The position numbers and the translations under genes were made by a program. This document shows positions 56,538 through 64,000 of a DNA stretch of 64,000 nucleotides, in pieces (within the stretch, counting starts at the first letter, position 1; every line of letters begins with the position of its first letter). The notes under the pieces are model-generated. The model was given only the letters and a program-made list of their open reading frames with translations, had not been told where the DNA came from and did no database searches. This DNA is from Allorhodoferax sp032337135 (GTDB lineage Bacteria > Pseudomonadota > Gammaproteobacteria > Burkholderiales > Burkholderiaceae_C), in NCBI RefSeq assembly GCF_032337135.1, contig NZ_JAVXZZ010000001.1, positions 1,054,001 through 1,118,000 on the forward strand, written 5' to 3'.

Positions 56538-56599
56538 GGCGCCAAATTGGCCTTCAGCCCCCGTATTCATTGCGCAAGCAGCTCCTGATTTGATAGCGA
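56538..56599 (-). repeat. dispersed repeat, copy E (at recQ start)
   Basis: Read on the minus strand: GCTATCAAATCAGGAGCTGC, then TTGCGCAATGAATACGGGGGC and a GGCC tail, matching copies C and D. On the plus strand it contains the TTG used as the likely recQ start codon. Confidence 0.75.
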
Positions 56600-58530
56600 C
56601 AGATTCCGCTCCATCGACCGCACCCCGCGCCATCCTGCACGAGGTGTTCGGCTACGACGCCTTCCGCGGACCGCAGGAGGCCATCGTCGACCATGTGGTG
56701 GCCGGGGGCGACGCCCTGGTGCTCATGCCTACCGGCGGGGGCAAGTCGCTGTGCTACCAGATTCCGGCCATTGCCCGCCAACGCGCCGGGCATGGCGTCA
56801 CGGTGGTGGTGTCGCCACTGATCGCGCTGATGCACGACCAGGTGGGCGCCCTGCTTGAGGCCGGGGTGGAAGCCACGTTCCTGAACTCCACGCTGGAGGC
56901 GTCGGAAGCCTGGGCGGTCGAGCAGAAGCTGGTCCGTTCCGAATACACACTGGTCTACGCCGCGCCCGAGCGCATCACCACACCACGCTTCCTGGCCCAA
57001 CTCGACGCCCTCTACGAACGCGGGCGCTTGAGCCTGTTCGCCATCGACGAAGCCCACTGCGTGAGCCAGTGGGGCCACGACTTCCGCCCCGAGTACCGGG
57101 CGCTGGCCCTGCTGCACGAGCGCTACCCGGGCGTGCCACGCATGGCGCTGACCGCCACGGCCGACGCCCTGACCCGGGCCGACATCGTGCAGCAACTGCA
57201 GCTGCAGGACGCGCGGGCGTTCGTGAGCAGCTTCGACCGTCCCAACATCCAGTACCGGTTGCTCGAAAAGCGTGACGGCACCCAGCAGCTGCTGCGCTTC
57301 ATCCAGAACGAACACGCGGGCGACGCCGGCATCGTCTACTGCCAGAGCCGCAAGAAGGTCGAAGCCCTGGCGGAAGCCCTGGTCGATGCCGGCATTCCCG
57401 CCCTGCCCTACCACGCCGGCCTTGACAAGGAGCTGCGCCAGACGCACCAGGACCGCTTCGTGCGCGAGGAGGGCATCGTCATGGTGGCCACCATTGCCTT
57501 CGGCATGGGCATCGACAAGCCCGACGTGCGCTTTGTGGCCCACGTGGACCTGCCCAAGAACATCGAGGGCTACTACCAGGAAACGGGGCGCGCGGGACGC
57601 GACGGTCTGCCCGCCACAGCCTGGATGGTGTACGGGCTGCAGGACATGGTGAACCAGCGCCGCATGATCGACGAGAGCCCGGCCAGCGACGAGTTCAAGG
57701 CCGTGATGCGCGGCAAGCTCGACGCCCTCCTGGGCCTGGCCCAGACCAGCGACTGCCGCCGCGTACGCCTGCTGGCCTACTTCGGCGAGACCTACGGCCA
57801 CGCGCCGCCCAGCATCGAACAGCTGGGCCGCGCCATCGACACCGAGGAAGGCACGTACCGCAAACTGCGCTGCAACAACTGCGACAACTGCCTGCACCCG
57901 CCCGAGATCTGGGACGGCACCGACGCGGCGCGCAAGCTGCTGTCCACGGTGTACCGCATCCAGCAGTCCAGCGGCAAGCACTTCGGCTCGCAGCACCTGA
58001 TCGACATCGTGCGCGGCAAGGCCACCGAAAAGGTGGAACAGTACGGCCACCAGAGCCTGAGCACCTTCGGGCTGGGCGCCGACTACTCGGAAGTGCAGTT
58101 GCGCGGCGTGCTGCGCGAGCTCATCGCCATCGGTGCGCTGGCCGTGGACGCCGGCATCTACAACACGCTGGAGCTCACCCCGGTAGCGCGCCCCATCCTG
58201 AAGGGCGAGCGCCTGGTGGAACTGCGCGAGACCGCCACCGAAGCCCCCAGCCGCAGCAAGCGCCCGGCCCGCTTGGCCGCCGTGGCCAAGGCCCCGGTAC
58301 AGCTCGACAGCGAAGCCCTGCTGCGCTACGCCGCCCTCAAGGCCTGGCGCGCCGAAGTGGCCAAGGAGCACAACCTGCCGGCCTACGTGATCTTCCACGA
58401 CGCCACGCTGGCGGCCATTGCCGAGCGCTTCCCGCAGACGCTCGATGAACTGCAGGGCATCAGCGGACTGGGTGCCAAGAAGCTGGAAGCATACGGCGCA
58501 CAAGTGTTGCGCGTGGTGACCAACACCTAA
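56590..58530 (+). CDS. recQ: ATP-dependent DNA helicase RecQ
   Basis: A 646-residue RecQ helicase unwinding DNA in recombination and repair. Motifs are FRGPQEAIV (Q-motif region), GGGKSLCYQ (I), DEAHCVSQWGHDFRPEY (II), TATAD (III), VYC-like IVYCQSR (IV), ATIAFGMGIDKPDVRFV and QETGRAGRDG (VI), then the zinc ligands CNNCDNC, winged-helix and an HRDC domain at the C-terminus. The first usable start is TTG 56590; no ATG or GTG lies before the conserved ILHEVFGYD. That TTG lies inside repeat copy E and has no clear ribosome site, so translation may be inefficient. Confidence 0.96.
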   Translation: MIATDSAPSTAPRAILHEVFGYDAFRGPQEAIVDHVVAGGDALVLMPTGGGKSLCYQIPAIARQRAGHGVTVVVSPLIALMHDQVGALLEAGVEATFLNSTLEASEAWAVEQKLVRSEYTLVYAAPERITTPRFLAQLDALYERGRLSLFAIDEAHCVSQWGHDFRPEYRALALLHERYPGVPRMALTATADALTRADIVQQLQLQDARAFVSSFDRPNIQYRLLEKRDGTQQLLRFIQNEHAGDAGIVYCQSRKKVEALAEALVDAGIPALPYHAGLDKELRQTHQDRFVREEGIVMVATIAFGMGIDKPDVRFVAHVDLPKNIEGYYQETGRAGRDGLPATAWMVYGLQDMVNQRRMIDESPASDEFKAVMRGKLDALLGLAQTSDCRRVRLLAYFGETYGHAPPSIEQLGRAIDTEEGTYRKLRCNNCDNCLHPPEIWDGTDAARKLLSTVYRIQQSSGKHFGSQHLIDIVRGKATEKVEQYGHQSLSTFGLGADYSEVQLRGVLRELIAIGALAVDAGIYNTLELTPVARPILKGERLVELRETATEAPSRSKRPARLAAVAKAPVQLDSEALLRYAALKAWRAEVAKEHNLPAYVIFHDATLAAIAERFPQTLDELQGISGLGAKKLEAYGAQVLRVVTNT

Positions 58531-58601
58531 CAAAATCGGGGGGTGCCCCGTATCATCCGGCGCTTTCCGCGCCCTCCCCTGACCCCACCTGCATCACCGC
58601 C

Positions 58602-59855
58602 ATGAACGACGCCCTCAAACGCTGGATGGACAAGAGTTCCGAGATCAACGAGCGCGCAGCCAGCGCTGCCGTGAATGCGTTCGACTGGCTGTTCAACAAG
58701 GAAAGCCTGGTCAAGTCCGGCAAGACGCCCTACACCGTGATCCACACCGGTGACCCGATGTCGGTACGCTACTACGACCTGGCCGACGAGGAGATCCCAC
58801 TGGCCGACGGCAGCCTATTGGCCGTGAACAAGAAGAAACTGGGGATTCCGCTGGTGCTGGTGCCGCCCCTCGGCGTGACCACCGAGACCTTTGACCTGAT
58901 GCCCAACCGCAGCCTGGTGCGCTACATGGCGGCACGGGGTTTCCGTACCTACCTGATCGACTGGGGCACACCGGAGCGGCGCCATGCCGCCTTGAGCATG
59001 CGCGACTATGCCGACCGGCTGATGGCCGAGGCGCTACAGGCGGTGCGCGAGCACAGTGGCCAGCAGGATGTAAACCTGATGGGCTGGTGCATGGGCGGCT
59101 TGCTAGCGCTGATCCATGCCGGGTTGCCCGACACCCAGGGCATCCGGTCCATCGTCACCGTGGCCAGTCCCATCGACATGCGCGGTGGCGGCCTGATTGC
59201 CGGGGTGTCGCGCATCATCAATACGCCGGCGAAGTTCATCGCCCACTACACCGACTTCCGCCTGAACAAGCTCAACCCCGAGTCCTTCCACGCACCGGGT
59301 TGGGTGACGGCACTGGCGTTCAAGCTGACCGACCCCATCGGGTCCATCACCACCTATTGGGACTTGCTGGTCAATCTGTGGGATCGTGAGTTCGTAGAGT
59401 CGCACTCGACCACGAGCGACTACCTCAACCACATGCTGGCCTACCCCATCGGCATGGTCGGCGACATGTTCACCAAAGTGGCCATGCACAACCAGATGGC
59501 CAAGGGCGAGTTCGTGCTGGAGCGCGACCGCGTGTCGCAGTTCAGCCGCATCCAGGCACCCATGTACGTATTCGCAGGATCCAAGGATGTGCTGGTGGGT
59601 GCCAGTACCGCGGAGCATGTGCTTGACGTGGTCGGCTCCACCGACAAGCGCTTCGAGGTCGCCCCCGGCGGACACATGGGGGTGATCCTGGGCTCGAGCT
59701 CCCAGCGCGCGGTGTGGGAGCGCGCTGCCAACTGGCTGGAACAGCGTTCCGACGCCCCCGTGGCGGCAAAACGCCGGGCCCCCGCACGCAAGATGGCCTC
59801 GACCGTGGCTGCCAAGGCGCCATCGCGCCGCAGCAAGGCCGCTGCTGGCGCCTGA
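58602..59855 (+). CDS. PhaC-like (polyhydroxyalkanoate synthase family) enzyme with basic tail
   Basis: A 417-residue alpha/beta-fold protein related to class III PhaC polymerases. The lipase-box-like GWCMGG at 161-166 has nucleophile Cys163, and Asp329 (GSKDV) and His358 (GGHMG) complete the triad. LIDWGTPERRH and LMPNRSLVRYMAARGF are typical of the family. The last 35 residues are Lys/Arg/Ala-rich, like phasin or PhaM tails that bind DNA or granules. No phaE-type partner is beside it. It converges on a WS/DGAT gene. It may make a polyester or act as a related acyl-CoA-using enzyme; which one is uncertain. Confidence 0.82.
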   Translation: MNDALKRWMDKSSEINERAASAAVNAFDWLFNKESLVKSGKTPYTVIHTGDPMSVRYYDLADEEIPLADGSLLAVNKKKLGIPLVLVPPLGVTTETFDLMPNRSLVRYMAARGFRTYLIDWGTPERRHAALSMRDYADRLMAEALQAVREHSGQQDVNLMGWCMGGLLALIHAGLPDTQGIRSIVTVASPIDMRGGGLIAGVSRIINTPAKFIAHYTDFRLNKLNPESFHAPGWVTALAFKLTDPIGSITTYWDLLVNLWDREFVESHSTTSDYLNHMLAYPIGMVGDMFTKVAMHNQMAKGEFVLERDRVSQFSRIQAPMYVFAGSKDVLVGASTAEHVLDVVGSTDKRFEVAPGGHMGVILGSSSQRAVWERAANWLEQRSDAPVAAKRRAPARKMASTVAAKAPSRRSKAAAGA

Positions 59856-59865
59856 CCGACCGCGA

Positions 59866-61413
59866 TCAGGTTGGATTGGAGGAAGCGCCCGTGGCTGTGG
59901 CGCGTGAACGGCGCGGGGCGACTACCCGCGCCGGGCGCTTGCTGGCACCAGCCGGACGCCGGGACGGTGTCGCGCGTTTCGCCGGTGCAGCCACCACGAC
60001 CTTGCGCGCCAGCGCCAGGTATTCCTGAAAGCTGTTGCGGATGCACTGGGCCAGCACCTCCGGGTCGGGCACCTGCTCGGCACAGGCCGTGAAGGAGACC
60101 ACGATGGTGTTGCCGTAACCGGTCACCGAGAAGACCAGGCCCATGCCGTCGTGCACAGGCATGATGGCCGACAGGTAGGTCAGGCGCGCACCCAGCAGGT
60201 ACAGCGGCTCGCGCGAGCCGGGAATGTTGGTAATGGCGCAGTTGGCCAGCGGCGCCCATTCGCCCGACACCACGGCCGCCGAGCGCAGCATCTTGCTGGT
60301 AGCGGCAAAGGCCATCGATGGCACCTGCTCGGCCAGACTGGTGAGCTCGCGCGCACTCAGGGCGTGCACCATCGTGCTCGATGCCTGACTGGCCTGCTGG
60401 ATATGGGCCAAGCGCTCCACCGGGTCTTCGATGCCCGTCGCCAGCCCCAGACGCACCCAGGAAAGGCGCGGACCGGCTTGACCGGCCACACGTTCGCTCT
60501 GTACGGCCACCGGCACGGCGGCTACCAGATCGTCCTTGGGCAGCTCGTCCTGGATCTCGAGGTAGGCCCGCAAGCCTCCGGCACACACGGCCAGGACCAC
60601 GTCATGGACGGTGGAGTCAGCCACCAACGTTCGGATTTGCTTGAACTCATCGAGCGCGAAACGGCGGGTTTCGAACACCCGTTGCGAGGACACCTCGGTG
60701 TTGAAGCGTGTCATGGGAAACGCTGGCGGCACCCCCCGCAGTTCGCGCGACACCGCTTCTGCGGTGGCGCGGAAGGCCTGCCAGGCCTTGCCGACCGGGC
60801 GCCACAAGCGCAGCGGCCAGGACGCCATGTGGAACCCGGCTCGCCACAGCAGCGTCAGGTCGCCCGGTGGGTCCTCCGGGAACCAGGGGGCAGTCGGTGG
60901 TGCCGGGTGCACTTCGGGGGTCAGGTCGTGCAGCAGGCGGGTGATTTCGTTGCCATGCTCAACGTCGATCGCCGCGTGGTGAATCTTGAGCAGGATGGCA
61001 AAGCTGCCTTGGGGCAGGTCGAGGAAACTGTCCAAGCCCTCGATCACGTACATCTCCCACAGCGGGCGGCTCAGGTCCAGTGGCCGGGCATGGATGCGTG
61101 AGCTCTGGATACAGAACTGGCGCCAGTCACCGGGTTTGGGCAGCGCGATGTGGCGGACGTGGTACTCGAGCTGGAAGTTGTCGTCCTCGACCCAGTAGGG
61201 GTAGTCGAGGTTGAGCGGCACCTGCACGATCTTCTGGCGGAACAGGGGCATCCGGTCGAGCCGACTCTCGACATGGGACAGGATCTGCTTGAAACGGACC
61301 ACCCCCCCCGGCGCCGTGGACTGGTCATAGATGTGGACCAGGGTCACGTTGGAGTTGGCGTGGGCACTGTCCGAGTAGATGTAGGCCGCGTCGTGTTCGC
61401 TGAGTTGTCGCAT
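59866..61413 (-). CDS. wax ester synthase/diacylglycerol acyltransferase (WS/DGAT) family
   Basis: A 515-residue acyltransferase using acyl-CoA with fatty alcohols or diacylglycerol to form wax esters or triacylglycerol. The active-site region reads KIHHAAIDVEHG (His145, His146, Asp150); the usual final Gly of HHxxxDG is Val151. Other family features are PLWEMYVIEGLD, AVPVAVQSER and SNIPG-like ITNIPGSREPLYLLGA. The last 45 residues form a Lys/Arg/Ala/Pro/Ser-rich tail like that of the adjacent PhaC-like protein. It lies 15 bases downstream of an alpha/beta hydrolase on the same strand, so the two are co-transcribed. Confidence 0.88.
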   Translation of the reverse strand: MRQLSEHDAAYIYSDSAHANSNVTLVHIYDQSTAPGGVVRFKQILSHVESRLDRMPLFRQKIVQVPLNLDYPYWVEDDNFQLEYHVRHIALPKPGDWRQFCIQSSRIHARPLDLSRPLWEMYVIEGLDSFLDLPQGSFAILLKIHHAAIDVEHGNEITRLLHDLTPEVHPAPPTAPWFPEDPPGDLTLLWRAGFHMASWPLRLWRPVGKAWQAFRATAEAVSRELRGVPPAFPMTRFNTEVSSQRVFETRRFALDEFKQIRTLVADSTVHDVVLAVCAGGLRAYLEIQDELPKDDLVAAVPVAVQSERVAGQAGPRLSWVRLGLATGIEDPVERLAHIQQASQASSTMVHALSARELTSLAEQVPSMAFAATSKMLRSAAVVSGEWAPLANCAITNIPGSREPLYLLGARLTYLSAIMPVHDGMGLVFSVTGYGNTIVVSFTACAEQVPDPEVLAQCIRNSFQEYLALARKVVVAAPAKRATPSRRPAGASKRPARVVAPRRSRATATGASSNPT

Positions 61414-61428
61414 GGGTATTGCTACGTG

Positions 61429-62274
61429 TCAGATGGTGGCCGGGTAGGTGGCCAACGATGCCGGGCCCGAGGTCCAGTCCAGCACGGTATCGAGCATGCC
61501 TGTGGGCGCAAACGGCTTCCAGCCGTCTTCCGGCTGTGACAGGCGCTCCGCAATCATGGCCAGCACGATGCCATTGAAAACCAGCCCGCAGTGGCTGCCG
61601 GGCACACGCACGTTTTCGTGCAGGCGCGGGTCGCCGTCGACCGTGGCCTCCTGCGGCGGGACCACGCCATCGGTGAGTGAATAGAAACAGCTGGTCGGAA
61701 TGGCCGGGCGACGACGCTCGCGCAGGGCCTTGGCGCGGGGTTGCATCATGTGGGCCGAGGCCCCCAGGCGGTGCGAAACCAGCCGGTACAGCGCGCGCAC
61801 CAGGGGCGGCGACTGGTTGCCATTGGCGTCAATGGTGACGGGGCTACCCAGGGTGATGATGTTGCGCACACACTCGGGCGCATGCTGCGCGCCGTACAGG
61901 GCAAACACGCCGCCGAGGCTCCAGCCCACCAGGCTGACCTTCTTGCCCGTGGTGTGGTGCAGGTAGCGAATTTTCTGCGGCAGCGCGGTGGTGAGCTTGC
62001 TGCGGAACCCCACATTGCGCCCCAGTCCCCAGGTGTGGACGTCATAGCCCTTGCGCTGAAGGAAGGTCTTGAGCACAAACAGGGTCGCGTCGGAGGCCAT
62101 GAAACCGGGTACCAGCAGTACCGGGTGACCGTCCCCGCGCGGCGCGTTCAGCAGCAGGGGCAAGGTGGCCGGCAGTGCGGCGAACTCGGCAAATGCCCGC
62201 GCCTCCATCAGCGAATGCAGGGACAACGGGGGGCCTTCATGTTGGTGGCGGGCAACGTGGCTGCGACGTGGCAT
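61429..62274 (-). CDS. alpha/beta-fold lipase/esterase-like hydrolase
   Basis: A 281-residue alpha/beta hydrolase. HPVLLVPGFMASD (oxyanion region), the nucleophile elbow GWSLGG and the acid/His pair in YSLTDGVVPP and PGSHCGLVFN give a full triad. No signal peptide is present. It resembles cytosolic PGAP1-like/lipase family proteins rather than secreted lipases. It is first in a two-gene unit with the WS/DGAT gene, and so may release fatty acids or acyl groups from stored lipid. Substrate is not determinable. Confidence 0.85.
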   Translation of the reverse strand: MPRRSHVARHQHEGPPLSLHSLMEARAFAEFAALPATLPLLLNAPRGDGHPVLLVPGFMASDATLFVLKTFLQRKGYDVHTWGLGRNVGFRSKLTTALPQKIRYLHHTTGKKVSLVGWSLGGVFALYGAQHAPECVRNIITLGSPVTIDANGNQSPPLVRALYRLVSHRLGASAHMMQPRAKALRERRRPAIPTSCFYSLTDGVVPPQEATVDGDPRLHENVRVPGSHCGLVFNGIVLAMIAERLSQPEDGWKPFAPTGMLDTVLDWTSGPASLATYPATI

Positions 62275-62574
62275 GCGGGCGGCTTCCTTAGGAATAGAAA
62301 TACTCGGCTCAGTTTAGGGGAATTCACTGGCTTGTGCGTCTCTTGCGCGCTGCAGCAGCACTACTCTTGGGACACCACTCTAATTTGGGCAAAAAAATAC
62401 CCGCGCACTGGCGGGTTGGGTGGAAATTGGCTGCCGAGCATTGATTTCATTTGCTCGACAGCTATTGATTTCATAGCTCACTGACAGTGCTTCCGTCTGT
62501 CCTGCAAGCCGGGCGACTTGCCCACTGTGGGCTCGCTATCACCTTGGTGACACCCATGATGGCTATATCACCGC
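62275..62574. other. 300-base intergenic region with terminator and repeat-like remnants
   Basis: No gene is supported. It holds the promoter region of the hydrolase, a terminator for the small minus-strand gene, and a GCTATTGATTTCATAGCT palindrome at about 62461-62478 that resembles the left end of the dispersed repeat but lacks the rest. Confidence 0.6.
62391..62416 (-). terminator. terminator for the small minus-strand gene
   Basis: A 6-bp stem ACCCGC / GCGGGT with a 6-base loop, followed on the minus strand by seven T residues. It lies 159 bases downstream of the small orphan gene. Confidence 0.75.
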
Positions 62575-62889
62575 TCAATGACGGCGGAAGCAGCTTTCGT
62601 ACGAAACGGCAGCGCCAGACATGGTGGCCTGCAGTCGGGCGATGGCGCGGGAGTGCCGTTGGGCATCCTGGGCATTCTGCAGGTGGGCGCTGTGCTTCTG
62701 CACCAAGCGGTTGAACTTGTTGCGGCAGGCTTCGAGCACACCGGCGAAATTCAGCGCGATATAGGCAGAGTGGTCTTCGTGGCTTTGGCGGAATTCGTCG
62801 GACCAATATCCAAACTGTTGACCTTTGTAAGTACCTTTTTCGGGAACTTTGATCGTGTCTTTGCGCATAAATCCCATCATCTGGTTCAT
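62575..62889 (-). CDS. small orphan protein
   Basis: A 104-residue soluble protein that I do not recognise. It starts MNQMMGFMRKD; downstream are IKVPEKGTYKGQQFGYW, SHEDHSAYIALN and a helical, Gln/His/Arg-rich C-terminal half (KHSAHLQNAQDAQRHSRAIARLQ). No signal peptide or membrane helix is present. Two or three nearby ATG codons could be the start, and none has a strong ribosome site; 62889 is used. It is divergent from the DUF2804 gene, with 160 bases between. The open frame, downstream terminator and patterned sequence make it a probable gene. Confidence 0.6.
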   Translation of the reverse strand: MNQMMGFMRKDTIKVPEKGTYKGQQFGYWSDEFRQSHEDHSAYIALNFAGVLEACRNKFNRLVQKHSAHLQNAQDAQRHSRAIARLQATMSGAAVSYESCFRRH

Positions 62890-62958
62890 CAATCGGCCCG
62901 GAGTCCAACGGCTTCGGGAGCGGTGTCTGGGCGTATGACGCACCATCCCGGGATGCGG

Positions 62959-62987
62959 TTGACACATTTTTGTGAAAAAAGTTACCG
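62959..62987 (+). promoter_or_regulatory. candidate sigma-70 promoter of the DUF2804 gene
   Basis: A perfect TTGACA (62959-62964) is followed, after 17 bases, by TTACCG (62982-62987), a poor match to TATAAT. It is correctly placed for the plus-strand DUF2804 gene and lies just upstream of the 21-bp palindrome. Confidence 0.45.
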
Positions 62988-63007
62988 TCGAGGTACAGCA
63001 GACTCTT

Positions 63008-63028
63008 TTTGCACCACGGTGGTGCAAA
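63008..63028. promoter_or_regulatory. perfect 21-bp palindromic operator
   Basis: TTTGCACCAC-G-GTGGTGCAAA is a perfect 10-bp inverted repeat around one base, between the divergent small orphan gene and the DUF2804 gene. Its core TGCACCA-N3-TGGTGCA also matches the NtrC consensus as I recall it. No sigma-54 promoter is visible beside it, so a repressor operator is equally likely. Confidence 0.65.
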
Positions 63029-63049
63029 TTTCCCATGGGAGAACGACGC

Positions 63050-64000
63050 TTGCAACAGGAAATCAACGCACCGCTGCCACTGCTGGACGCTCACGGGCAG
63101 CTGGTTCGCCCCGGCTGGGCCCGACAACCGTACTGGAACTACGAGCGCCAGGCCATCCGTGCACCGCGCTGGCGCATCAAGGAGTGGGACTACTACAGCC
63201 TGTTCGGGGACGACGGCCGATTCGCGCTGACCCTGACGCTGGCCGACTTGGGCTATTTGGGTCTGGCTGCCGTCTGTTATGTGGATATGGAGTCCCGGTT
63301 CTTCCACCAAGTGGACGCGCTGATTCCGTTCCCTATGGGTCGCCTGGGTCTCGGCCCGGACAGTAACAGCGGGCGGGTGCAGTGGGCAAACCGCGACCTG
63401 GCCCTGGACTTCGACTACCGCCCGGGTGCCCGGCACCTGCGCTTTCGCGCATCCAGGCTACGCAACGCGCGGGGCGACCAGGGCCTGGAAGGCGAAGTGG
63501 TGTTGCGCCAGGCAGCGGACCTGCAGAGCATGAACATTGCCACCGCATGGCAGGAGAATCCCCGCGCCTTCTACTACAACCGCAAGATCAACCACCTCCC
63601 CGCTGAGGGTCACATGCAGATAGACAAGACCGGCTACACCTGGAATCCCGAGCGCGATTTCGGCGCGTTGGACTGGGGACGCGGACACTGGACCTACCGC
63701 AACCGCTGGTATTGGGGGTCGGCCTCGGGGTGGCACGAAGGCCACCGGCTAGGTTGGAACATCGGTTATGGATTCACCGACCGCACACCGGCCTCCGAAA
63801 ACACCCTGTTCTGGGACGGTATCGCCCACAAGCTGGCCGAGGTCGAGTTCCACTACAACCCGCGCAACTACCTGGAGCCGTGGCGTTTCAGCAGTTCCGA
63901 CGGACGCTTCGAGATGAGTTTCGCACCCGCGCTGGACCGGAAATCCCACACCCACCTGGGCCTGATCCGTTCCGAGCAGCACCAGGTGTTTGGGCATTAC
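63050..64000 (+). CDS. DUF2804 domain-containing protein, partial
   Basis: An open frame of at least 317 codons reaches the window end, so the gene is cut off. Its product begins MQQEINAPLPLLDAHGQLVR and has aromatic-rich beta-type sequence: KEWDYYSLFGDD, IPFPMGRLGLG, NPRAFYYNRKINHLP, DWGRGHWTYRN and WHEGHRLGWNIGYGF. This matches DUF2804, a family of unknown function. TTG 63050 is chosen because GGGAG lies 8 bases upstream and the resulting N-terminus fits the family. ATG 63035, in the same frame, lacks a ribosome site. It is located just behind the palindromic operator. I infer no function. Confidence 0.85.
   Translation, partial: MQQEINAPLPLLDAHGQLVRPGWARQPYWNYERQAIRAPRWRIKEWDYYSLFGDDGRFALTLTLADLGYLGLAAVCYVDMESRFFHQVDALIPFPMGRLGLGPDSNSGRVQWANRDLALDFDYRPGARHLRFRASRLRNARGDQGLEGEVVLRQAADLQSMNIATAWQENPRAFYYNRKINHLPAEGHMQIDKTGYTWNPERDFGALDWGRGHWTYRNRWYWGSASGWHEGHRLGWNIGYGFTDRTPASENTLFWDGIAHKLAEVEFHYNPRNYLEPWRFSSSDGRFEMSFAPALDRKSHTHLGLIRSEQHQVFGHY

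Noticed and set aside
56554..58533. 659-codon minus-strand open frame
   Set aside because: Antisense to recQ, whose helicase motifs are complete. The shadow has no recognisable domain.

Overview
The window is GC-rich and densely coded. Its gene content points to a betaproteobacterium of the order Burkholderiales, probably family Comamonadaceae (Acidovorax, Hydrogenophaga or Rhodoferax-like). The reasons are a methionine synthase encoded as two adjacent genes behind an SAH-riboswitch-like leader, gatCAB divergent from mreBCD-mrdA, and two families of short palindromic dispersed repeats that I associate from memory with that family. No rRNA, tRNA, CRISPR array, transposase or phage gene was seen.

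Layout. 1-4.9 kb: the 3' part of radA, then an SHP (oxygen-binding cytochrome c) / diheme cytochrome c / cytochrome b561 operon continuing into an OmpR-type regulator and a QseC-like kinase. 5-8.5 kb: ilvE, a CHCC zinc-finger protein, a heptosyltransferase and a solitary polyamine-binding protein ending at a clear terminator. 8.6-9.4 kb: an AT-richer orphan secreted protein. 9.5-14 kb: an ABC ATPase/FtsX-type permease/small Cys-rich protein operon and a second two-component system. 14-24 kb: AmpG-like transporter, M48 protease, small orphan, MBL hydrolase, then a tightly overlapping run (YiiX-like papain-fold protein, GGDEF-EAL protein, CpdA-like phosphoesterase), xth and pyrE, and a DUF4124 protein. 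24-32 kb: gatB-gatA-gatC (minus) divergent from mreB-mreC-mreD-mrdA (plus), then a TauE/SafE transporter.

32.6-51.5 kb is a nearly complete MSHA type IV pilus locus on the minus strand. In transcription order it reads mshE-G-F-A, then C-D-O-P-Q, then I, a PilN-like gene, J, K, L, M, N. Between mshA and mshC, on the opposite strand, sits an O-antigen-ligase/PglL-like membrane enzyme that could glycosylate the pilin. mshQ encodes a 1196-residue LamG/DUF6701 adhesin. 51.6-58.5 kb holds a glycine-zipper protein, the split methionine synthase with its riboswitch, and recQ. 58.6-64 kb holds a PhaC-like enzyme convergent with a WS/DGAT acyltransferase and an alpha/beta hydrolase (a likely storage-lipid module), a small orphan gene, and a DUF2804 gene that runs off the end behind a perfect 21-bp palindrome.

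The main unexplained structure is a short repeat of about 50-60 bp present in at least six copies. One copy supplies the C-terminus of the ABC ATPase, one lies in frame inside the glycine-zipper protein, one overlaps the end of the AmpG-like gene, and one supplies the likely TTG start codon of recQ.
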